Source: Nitrospirae bacterium GWC2_56_14 (GTDB lineage Bacteria > Nitrospirota > UBA9217). Taken from it: a stretch of 8,026 bases of DNA. Below are positions 1-7,600 of the stretch, piece after piece. The position numbers and the translations under genes were made by a program. The notes under the pieces were generated by a model, which ran no database searches, had not been told where the DNA came from, and saw nothing but the letters and a program-made list of their open reading frames with translations. Each line of letters starts with the position of its first letter. Position 1 is the stretch's first letter. The DNA lies in contig MHDY01000154.1 of assembly GCA_001803705.1 (NCBI GenBank), positions 9,513 through 17,538 on the forward strand, in the 5' to 3' direction.

Positions 1-80
1 TTGGGTTGGATTCGGTCAGCCACAGCAGTGTCGTTCTGACCGGCAAAGTGAAAACAACGCTGGGAGTGGCAGGACTATAA
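1..80 (+). CDS. C-terminal end of an unidentified upstream gene (partial)
   Basis: The frame that starts at base 3 stays open and ends in TAA at 78-80. It gives 25 visible residues, ending in KTTLGVAGL. The end is rich in Ser, Val, Thr and Gly and alternates polar with hydrophobic residues, as in a beta-strand-rich exported or surface protein. That is only an impression, and no family can be named from so short a piece. The stop lies 21 bases before the OmpA-family start, in the same reading frame, with no terminator-like hairpin between. The two genes are therefore probably cotranscribed. The gene begins outside the window. Confidence 0.6.
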   Translation, partial: GLDSVSHSSVVLTGKVKTTLGVAGL

Positions 81-101
81 CCATTTTGCTGGAGATCGTG
101 C

Positions 102-1280
102 ATGTACAAATTAGTATGCAACACCTTGGCCCTTGCCCTGATTGTTTCAACAACGACCTCATTTGCAGCGGTCAAGGAAGGAGCTTTTTCCGTAACGCCG
201 GTTATCGGCGGCTACCGGTATGACGGCTCTCAGCACCTTGATTCAAGCCTGCTGCTGGGAGTCAGGGCAGGGTACAACATCACCAAGTCCATTGGCGTTG
301 AAGCGCTCTACGACTATGCAGCCGATACCGATGCCCCTTCCGTTGCACTAAAAAATATTTCCTTGCAGCGCTATGGTGGCCAGGCGCTGTATCATTTTTT
401 TCCGGACAATGTTCTGGTTCCTTATCTCGCGGCAGGATATTCGCGCCTGAGTTTTAGCGGCAGTGGCGTGAACAGTAAAAGTCATGGTGAGTTTGATTAT
501 GGTGCAGGGATAAAATATTTTCTGGCTAACAACATCGCTCTGAGGGGTGATGTGCGCCATATTCTCTATACCTATGACTCCAGAAACTTCAATAACGCGG
601 AAGTCACGTTTGGCGTGCAGTACCAGTTTGGCGGCAGCGCTCCGGCAGGAAAAACTGTTGCCGCCACAGGCGAGCAAAACCACCCCAAGGAACGGCCCGA
701 CAAGGCTGCGTGTCCGCCGCTGCCAGAGCCGACGGCATCTGCTCCAGCACCAATCCCGGCTCCAGTTGCCAGTCCCCCGGTAGCATGCTTGCCGGTGGCC
801 TGTGCTCCGGTGACATGCACCCCTTCACCAGAGGTTGTCAAAACCGTATTCACTCCAGTGACTAAAGAAGCATGCGAACCGCTCTGGAAGGATGAACAGA
901 CCAGGGCAGCCCTTGCCGTCACAGCGAAGGTCTGCGAGTTGCCTGCAGACAGCACGATTTTATATGGCTCAGACCGGGTACTGTTCCAGGTTGATTATCA
1001 GGATGAACTCGATAAAGTAGGGCGTTTCCTGCAAGAATTCCCCACTGCACACGTTACGATTGCCGGACATACAGATGCTGACGGCAGCAAGGAAGAGAAT
1101 CTGCAATTATCGCTTGTTCGCGCTGCAGTGGCTCGCAGCCATATCGTCTACAAATTCAGGATTGATCGCAGCCGGATTTCCATCAAGGGGTATGGGGCAT
1201 CCAAGCCGGCGGCATCCACCAAGACAGAAGCTGGTAAAGCCCGGAACCGTCGTGTTGAGGTTGTGTTCAGCTGTGATTGA
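102..1280 (+). CDS. OmpA-family outer membrane protein (barrel plus peptidoglycan-binding domain)
   Basis: A 392-residue envelope protein predicted to span the outer membrane and tether it to peptidoglycan. Residues 1-22 form a Sec signal peptide with likely cleavage after SFA. Residues about 27-177 have the alternating pattern of a small OmpA-type barrel, including GGYRYDG, VRAGYNI, IGVEALYDY and a last strand VTFGVQYQF. Residues 180-260 are a Pro/Ala linker with Cys at 204, 229, 234, 239 and 258. The C-terminal OmpA-like domain (about 285-391) carries GHTDADG (322-328), GYGASKP (363-369) and ARNRRVEV. Asp325 and Arg340 are 15 residues apart, matching the diaminopimelate-binding pair D271/R286 of Acinetobacter OmpA. 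The start is the first ATG after the in-frame upstream stop, with GGAG at 91-94 seven bases upstream. Family assignment is firm. The exact role (structural tether, porin or partner of the giant surface protein) is unknown. Confidence 0.93.
   Translation: MYKLVCNTLALALIVSTTTSFAAVKEGAFSVTPVIGGYRYDGSQHLDSSLLLGVRAGYNITKSIGVEALYDYAADTDAPSVALKNISLQRYGGQALYHFFPDNVLVPYLAAGYSRLSFSGSGVNSKSHGEFDYGAGIKYFLANNIALRGDVRHILYTYDSRNFNNAEVTFGVQYQFGGSAPAGKTVAATGEQNHPKERPDKAACPPLPEPTASAPAPIPAPVASPPVACLPVACAPVTCTPSPEVVKTVFTPVTKEACEPLWKDEQTRAALAVTAKVCELPADSTILYGSDRVLFQVDYQDELDKVGRFLQEFPTAHVTIAGHTDADGSKEENLQLSLVRAAVARSHIVYKFRIDRSRISIKGYGASKPAASTKTEAGKARNRRVEVVFSCD
777..821 (+). repeat. Three pentapeptide repeats PV(A/T)C(L/A/T) in the OmpA-family linker
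   Basis: Codons 226-240 of the OmpA-family gene encode PVACL, PVACA and PVTCT back to back, which places cysteines at 229, 234 and 239. Pro-rich, Cys-bearing linkers between the barrel and the peptidoglycan domain are known in OprF-type porins. The regular five-residue Cys spacing suggests a small in-frame expansion. Disulfide use in the periplasm is possible but not shown by the sequence. Confidence 0.6.
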
Positions 1281-1292
1281 TAAACGTTTTCG

Positions 1293-1400
1293 CTCAATGC
1301 CGTGAATCGACAGGTCATGGAGTGGGCACTGGCAAAGTGCAACAACAACAAATCCTCAGCCGCCCGCCTGCTGAAGGGATCCCGCAAGCTGTTTTACTAA
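1293..1400 (+). pseudogene. Relic of the C-terminal Fis-type HTH of an NtrC-family (sigma-54) activator
   Basis: The frame through 1293-1397 reads like the HTH_8/Fis domain that ends NtrC-family activators. It contains the stretch ALAKCNNNKSSAARLLK followed by SRKLFY. The family pattern is a helix ending in ALxxC, then GN(K)SxAAxLL, then S+xxLY. A TAA at 1398-1400 cuts the recognition helix just after the conserved Tyr, where intact proteins continue with about R/Y-K-L-K. Upstream the frame is closed by TAA at 1281-1283, right after the OmpA-family stop, so no receiver or AAA+ domain remains. No convincing ribosome binding site precedes GTG 1302 or ATG 1317. I read it as a decayed 3' fragment. 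A solo mini-HTH protein is less likely, because the fold needs about 42 residues. Confidence 0.65.
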
Positions 1401-1416
1401 CCTCTCCCCGCCAACT

Positions 1417-1432
1417 TGTCCCATATGGGACA
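1417..1432. promoter_or_regulatory. Operator copy 1: perfect 16-bp palindrome TGTCCCATATGGGACA
   Basis: A perfect dyad and the first of three TGTCC-N6-GGACA sites between the OmpA-family gene and the giant surface protein. Its centre lies about 106 bases upstream of the start site predicted from the sigma-54 promoter at 1505-1520, a normal position for an enhancer-type activator site. No T-run follows, so a terminator is unlikely. The binding protein is unknown. A Fis-type HTH dimer of an NtrC-family activator is the favoured guess. Confidence 0.7.
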
Positions 1433-1435
1433 TAC

Positions 1436-1451
1436 TGTCCGGATCAGGACA
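1436..1451. promoter_or_regulatory. Operator copy 2: TGTCCGGATCAGGACA
   Basis: The second TGTCC-N6-GGACA site. It has one mismatched pair in the spacer and is otherwise symmetric. Its centre is 19 bp from that of copy 1, so two dimers would sit side by side on nearly the same face of the helix, as in paired upstream activator sites. It shares the nine bases ATACTGTCC with copy 3. Confidence 0.65.
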
Positions 1452-1504
1452 AGCCCTCAGGATTCAAACTCCATAACCTGCTGAAATAACACTAATCGCT
1501 CCGG

Positions 1505-1520
1505 TGGCACGAATTTAGCC
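1505..1520 (+). promoter_or_regulatory. Candidate sigma-54 (RpoN) -24/-12 promoter
   Basis: TGGCACGAATTTAGCC carries the full -24 element TGGCACG and the invariant GG-N10-GC spacing (GG 1506-1507, GC 1518-1519). The -12 element TAGCC departs from TTGCW at its second T and at its last base. The predicted start is near 1530, which gives a leader of about 135 bases before the giant surface-protein gene. Operators 1 and 2 lie 85-110 bases upstream, as expected for enhancer-binding activators. The match is by eye. Transcription from it is inferred. Confidence 0.55.
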
Positions 1521-1556
1521 TCCTGTAATGATAACGCACGCGCACGAAGGCGATAC

Positions 1557-1572
1557 TGTCCTGTTTGGGACA
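1557..1572. promoter_or_regulatory. Operator copy 3: TGTCCTGTTTGGGACA
   Basis: The third TGTCC-N6-GGACA site, extended by one pair on each side to CTGTCC/GGACAG. Its centre is 121 bp downstream of copy 2 and about 34 bases past the predicted sigma-54 start, inside the leader of the surface-protein gene. A site there could act as a downstream enhancer, a repressing site, or a looping partner of copies 1 and 2. Confidence 0.65.
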
Positions 1573-1652
1573 GATGCGCACAGATCAGGAGATTGCCCTG
1601 TCTCTGGAAGCGGCTTGCAAAAATTTAATATCATGAGACGAACAATGGAAAC

Positions 1653-1657
1653 GGAGG
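1653..1657 (+). promoter_or_regulatory. Ribosome binding site that fixes the start of the giant surface protein
   Basis: GGAGG lies eight bases before ATG 1666. Two other in-frame ATGs exist upstream, at 1633 and 1645, but neither has a Shine-Dalgarno sequence. Using either would put acidic residues ahead of the signal peptide. ATG 1666 is therefore the chosen start. Confidence 0.8.
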
Positions 1658-1665
1658 AGAATCCC

Positions 1666-4600
1666 ATGTCCAATATTGGAAAAAACCTTGCCGTGTTCAC
1701 GGCTTTTACCGCACTCTTTCTACTTCTGGGTGTACTGCCTTCCGGAGCTGTTTCCAACCTGCACGAAATCGTCTTCATTGATTCGGCGGTACAAAACGCA
1801 CAGATTCTTGTGGATGGCATACGACCGGGCGTAGAGGTGGTCCGGCTCGATGCCGGACGCGACGGCGTGGGGCAGATGGGCGAAATTTTGGCGGACAGGC
1901 GGAATGTTCAGGCGATTCACGTTATTTCCCACGGTGCGCCGGGCAGGGTTTTTCTGGGAACGGGGGTGTTGTCGTCAGAAAGCGTGGGAAACTATGACGC
2001 ACTACTTAAGAAAATCGGCAAATCCCTGCACAATGAAGGGGATATTCTGTTTTACGGGTGCAACGTGGCAGAAGGAGCCGTCGGCAAGTCGTTTGTCAAT
2101 TCTTTTGCCAAGGTAACCGGAGCAAAGGTTGCGGCTTCCACGGATAAAACAGGTGCTGCCGATAGGGGCGGAAATGCCGTGTTGGAGTACTCTACGGGTG
2201 CGGTCAGTAGCACGGTGATTGCCGGTATGAGCAGTTATCCGGGAGTGCTGGGAGCTATCACATATAACTTTCTCACAGATGCTCAGGGCTGGACGGGTGC
2301 CCTGACCTACTGGCATGGATTCGGTTACTACCAAATCTGTTCGGGAACCGATATCGCTGGGGGGGCGGTAAATGCCTATCCGCCAACGCCCCGATATATT
2401 CAGACACTGAAAGCCGGCGCCTATTTAGCTAATGGCGGCGACTTTACCATGAATGCCTATTACTTAGGGAGTGTGGTATATACCACGACCATTCCCTACA
2501 CCCAGAATCCCTATGTAACATATACGATCAACAGTAATGTCGATCGTCTGGAGTTCGTGCCACTGGGAGGCGGCAATAACTGGTTCTATCCGTCTATTAC
2601 TGATGTTGTTACGCAGAGTATCCCTCCCACCATTACCTCGGCCACCTACGACGCTAGCACCGGCACCCTGACCGTCACCGGCACCACCATGACCACCGGC
2701 GACACCATCGATGTCGCCATGCTTACGTTGACCGGCCAAGGCGGCGTCTATACCCTGACCAGCGCCAATACAACAGCATCCAACGCAACCACCTTCGCCG
2801 TGACCTTGAATGCTACCGATAAGATGAATGTCAATGGGTTGCTGAACAAGAACGGCACCACTGCGGTGAGCGGCACGACCTACAACATCGCTGCCGCAAC
2901 CAATTGGGATTCCACGGCATCGGCCGCTTCCGACCTGTTCAGCAACGGGGTGACCGTCAGCAACGTGCAAACACCCACCATTACCGGCGTCAGCTATGAC
3001 GTAAGCACCCATGTCCTGTCCGTTACCGGCACCAACTTTGTCAAAACCGCCGGTGCCACCAACGACATCACCGTCAACAAGCTGACCTTCACCGGCCAGG
3101 GGGGCGGTACCTATACCTTGACCGCCGCCACCTCGAACGTCGAAATCACCAACGCCACCTCGTTTTCCGTCACCTTGGCGGGTGCCGATATTACCGGCGT
3201 CGAGGCCTTGCTGAACAAGAACGGCACCGCCTCGTTGGGGGGCACCACCTACAACCTGTCCGCCGCCGACGACTGGGACAGCGTGATCGGCAACACCAAC
3301 ATCCAATCGCTGACCAATGGCATTACCGTCAGCGGCATCCCCCCCACCATCACCTCCGCCACCTATAGCGCCACTACCAACGTACTGTCGGTCACCGCTG
3401 CCAACATGACCACCGGCGACACCATCGTCACCTCAAAGCTGACCCTGAAAGGTGATAACGACAACACCTACACGCTGACCAGCAGCAGCGTCACCGCCAG
3501 CAGTGCCACCGCGTTTTCAATCACGTTGAACGCCGCCGACCAGCTCAATGTGGAAGGATTGCTGAACAAAACCGGCACCGCCTCGCGGAACTCCGCCACT
3601 GCCTACAACCTGGGGGCCGCGTCGGGCTGGGATTCCACGGCGGCATCTGCGCCGGCCGACGATACCAATCTCATCACAGTGTCCGCCGTCAGTGCACCCA
3701 CCCTCACCTCGGCGACCTATGACGCTTCAACCGGTGTATTGACGGTGACCGGCACCGGTCTGGTGGCCACCTCCGGTTCCAACAACGACATCGCCGTAGG
3801 AAATCTGAAGCTCAAAGGAGAGGGCGGCGGCACCTACACGCTGACTTCGCCAGATGTGGACGTTACCAGCCTCACCCAGTTCTCGGTGACCTTGACCCCT
3901 ACGGACAAAGTGGCGGTAAACGGCCTTTTGAACAAGAACGGCACCAGCGCGGTCGACAACACCATCTACTACCTGAACGCCCTCCAAGGCTGGGATTCCG
4001 ATCTGGCCACCGCCAGTGTGACCATCTATAACGTGACGGTCAGCAATGTCACCTCACCCACCATCACGTCGGCGACCTATGACGCCTCGATCGGAACGCT
4101 GGTGGTGACCGGCAGCGGACTGGTGGGTACCCCCGGCGCCAGCAATGACATTACCGCCAACAAGCTGACTTTCACCGGCGAAGGAGGGGGAACCTACACC
4201 CTCACCGATACCGCCAACGTAGAAATCACTTCGGCCACCGCCTTTACCTTGACCCTGAGCGCCACCGACAAGGGCGCCGTCAACCAGATCGTCAACAAAA
4301 ACGGCACCGCCTCCACCGGTGCCTCCACCTATAACCTGTCCGCCGCCACTGGTTGGAACAGCGTGTTAAGCAGCGCCGACCTGACCGGCAACGGCATCAC
4401 CGCCAGTAACGTAGCCGTACCCACCATCACTAGCGCCACCTATGACGCCTCCAGCGGCGCCCTGGTAGTTACCGGCAGCGGTTTCCTGCAGAAGTCCGGC
4501 GCTACCAATGACATCGTCGCCAATAAGTTTACTTTTACCGGCGAAGGAGGCGCGACCTACACACTCACCGATACCGCGAATGTTGACATCTCCTCTGGCA

Positions 4601-7600
4601 CCAGCTTTACCCTTTCTCTGAGCGCCACAGACAAGGCTGCCATAAACCAATTCATCAATAAAAATGGCACCAGCGCAACCGGCGCCACCACCTATAACCT
4701 CGCTGCGGCAGAGGATTGGAATGCCGGAGCCGATGCCGCCATGGTCATCGCTGACCTCACAGCTAACGGCATCACCGTGAGCAACGTAGCAGCGCCCACC
4801 ATCACCAGCGCCACTTACAATGCTAGCACCGGTGCCCTGGTGGTAACCGGTACTGGTTTCCTCAAACTCAATGGCGCCACAAACGATATCGATGTATCCA
4901 AATTGACAATTACCGGTGAGGGTGGATCGACGTCTACGTTGACAACGACAAGCGTGGAGATCACCAGTGGCACCAGCTTTACGGTCATACTCAATGCCAC
5001 CGACCTGGCGGCAGTTAACCAGATCCTCAACAAAAACGGCACCGCCTCAACCAGCGCTGCCACCTACAACCTCGCTGCGGCAGAGGATTGGAATGCCGGA
5101 GCGGATGCCGCAGTGGTCATCGCCGACCTCACCGGCAACGGCATCACCGTGAGCAACGTCGCCGTGCCCACCATCACCAGCGCCACCTATGACGCGGTTA
5201 CCGGTTCTCTGGTAGTTACCGGAACGGGCTTTTTGCAGAAGAGTGGTGCTACCAACGACATCGTCGCCAACAAGTTCACACTGACCGGTGAAGCGGGCGC
5301 AACCTATACCCTGACTGATACCGCCAACGTGGAAATCACCTCTGGCGCCGCCTTCACCATCACTCTCTCCGCTACCGATAAAGCCGCCATCAACCTTATC
5401 CTCAACAAGAACGGCACCGCCTCAACCAGTGCTACCACCTACAACCTCGCTGCGGCAGAGGATTGGAATGCCGGAGCGGATGCTGCAGTGGTCATAACCG
5501 ACCTCACCGGCAACGGCATCACCGTCAGCAATGTTGCCGTTCCAACCATCACCTCGGCCACCTATAACGCGTCCAGCGGTTCTCTGGTAGTCACCGGCAC
5601 CGGCTTCCTGCCTCTCAACGGTGCCGCCAACGACATCGTCGCCAACAAGTTCACCCTGACCGGCGAAGGGGGCGCGACTTATACTCTCACCGATACCGCG
5701 AATGTTGACATCTCCTCTGGCACCAGCTTTACCCTTTCTCTGAGTGCCACCGACAAGGCTGCCATAAACCAGTTCATCAATAAAAATGGCACCAGCGCAA
5801 CCGGCGCCACCACCTATAACCTCGCTGCGGCAGAGGATTGGAATGCCGGAGCAGACACGGCTGTTATTGTTGCCGATCTCGTCGGCAACGGCATCACCGT
5901 CAGTAACGTCGCAGTGCCTACCATCACCAGCGCTACTTATGATGCAATCGCCGGCACTCTGACGGTCACTGGCACCGGTTTGCTCAAGTTTGTCGGTGCA
6001 GCAAATGATATCAACGTCTCCAAACTCAGCATTAGTGGTGATTCCACCACCTACACCCTTACCACCGCTAGTGTCGAGATTACAAACGGCACAAGCTTTA
6101 CGGTCACCGTGAGCGGTACGGACAAAACAGCACTCGCGACCCGTCTCAACAAGAACGGCACGAGTTCCACAGGCGCTGTGACATACAACCTGGCTGCCGC
6201 CGAAGACTGGGCCGCCGGAGCGGATGCAGCTGTTGTTGTTGCCGACTTAGCCGACAACGGCATTACTGTCAGCAATGCGCCCCCTGGCTCCCCGACAGCC
6301 ACGGCAACCAGCTCCATAACCTTTTCCGATTTTAATGCCAACTGGAACGCCGTTACCGGCGCAACCGGCTACTACCTGGACGTGGCCACTGACAGCGGCT
6401 TTACCAGCTTCGCTACCGGCTTCACCAATCTTGACGTGGGCAACGTCACCACCAAGGGGGTCACCGGACTCACTGCCAATACCCCTTACTTCTACAGAGT
6501 ACGGGCCTATAACAACGGCGGCGCCAGCGCCAATTCCAACACCATCAGCCTCACTACAGCCACCACCAGGACCGTCACCAACAACACCGACAGCGCCCCA
6601 GGTTCCTTACGCCAGACCATAACCGATGCCAACCCCGGCGATATCATCACCTTTGATCCCGGCCTGAACGGCCAGACCATCACCCTGAGTTCCATTTTGA
6701 GCATCACCAAGGATCTGACCATCAGCGGACCTGGCGCAGCCAGCCTGGCGATCAGCGGCGGCGGGACTTCACAGTTGTTCCAGGTAACCGGCGCTACCGC
6801 CTTCACTCTGCAGAACCTGACCCTGGCAAACGGCAGCGCGTTGAACGGCGGGGCGCTGGTTGATAACCCCGCCTCGACCACCACGATCACCGGCTGCGTT
6901 TTCAGCGCCAACAGCGCCTCCGGGAACGGCGGTGCGATCAACACTGCCGGAACAATGACCATCAGCAATACCCTGTTCAGCGGCAATAGCGCAGCGGTTG
7001 AAGGAGGCGCCATCTTCAACAACGACGCCACCCTGGCGCTGGCCAACCTGACCATGAACGGCAACAGCGCCGCCAACGGTGGCGGTTTCTACAATTTCCT
7101 CGGGACAGCAACCATCGCAAATGCCACCATTGCCGCAAACAGTGCGACGGTCCAGGGTGGCGGGCTGGAGATCGCCGGAGGCACCCTCAACATAAAAAAC
7201 AGCATCGTTTCCGACAATACCGCCCCCGCCGGACCGGACATTTTCGGCACCGTCACTTCTCAGGGCTATAACCTGGTCAGGGACACCACCAATGCCACCA
7301 TTGGCGGAGCCGCAACCGGCAACCTCAGCGGGCAGGACCCGAAGCTGGGCAGTGTAGCCAACAACGGCGGCCCGACCGCCACCATGGCGCTCCTTTCCGG
7401 CAGCCCGGCCATTGACAGTGGGAACTGCGCCAGCGGCCCTGCCACTGACCAGCGCGGCATGCTGCGGGCCCAGGACGCGACCTGCGACATAGGCGCCCAT
7501 GAGCGGGGCGTACCTGCCAGCGTGACAGCTGACAGTGGCACACCGCAATCCACTGTTATTAACAATGCCTTCGGTCTCCCGCTCTCTGCCAGAGTCACTG

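Larger units (their letters stand above)
2626..6276 (+). repeat. Array of ten tandem 115-125-residue beta-rich repeats
   Basis: Repeats start at 2626, 2971, 3340, 3694, 4054, 4417, 4792, 5164, 5539 and 5914. Each opens with P-T-(I/L)-T-(S/G)-x-(S/T)-Y. A strand pair follows (LTVTG, then LTFTGEGG-TYTLT), then VEIT...SFTVTL-ATD, the motif LNK(N/T)GT, YNL-AA--W, and ITVSNV before the next copy. Lengths are 115, 123, 118, 120, 121, 125, 124, 125, 125 and 121 residues. Copies 1-4 are divergent. Copies 6-9 are very alike at the DNA level, and all four share the 32-base block that starts at 4699, 5071, 5446 and 5821. The fold is probably Ig-like. I recognise the pattern as a recurrent 'beta strand repeat' of large surface proteins but cannot name a Pfam family. 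Confidence 0.9.

Noticed and set aside
1326..1340. Hairpin GCACT-GGCAA-AGTGC as terminator of the OmpA-family gene
   Set aside because: The stem is only five pairs and no T-run follows. The bases are explained by the HTH codons.
1417..1451. Palindromes read as a rho-independent terminator
   Set aside because: There is no loop (perfect dyad) and no T-tract. The same motif recurs at 1557, which fits protein binding sites better.
1277..1489. 70-codon + strand frame just after the OmpA-family gene
   Set aside because: It overlaps the HTH remnant in another frame and runs through the operators. It has no ribosome binding site, and its product resembles nothing.
1605..1619. Second sigma-54-like element, TGG...TTGCA, closer to the giant gene
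   Set aside because: The TTGCA half is good, but GG to GC are nine bases apart rather than ten, and the -24 half lacks CAC. That spacing is normally inactive. It stays a weak alternative if the 5' end maps near 1630.
2464..3306. Long antisense open frame (280 codons) across the first repeats, and similar minus-strand frames at 6507-7076 and 6769-7815
   Set aside because: They are mirror images of the GC-rich Thr/Ala/Gly codons of the real gene, which rarely give stops on the other strand. Their products are low-complexity Gly/Val/Ala strings with no domain, and the + strand frame has a signal peptide and recognisable domains.
2626..6276. CRISPR array or non-coding satellite
   Set aside because: The units are 345-375 bases, vary like protein-coding DNA with synonymous changes, and keep one open frame throughout.
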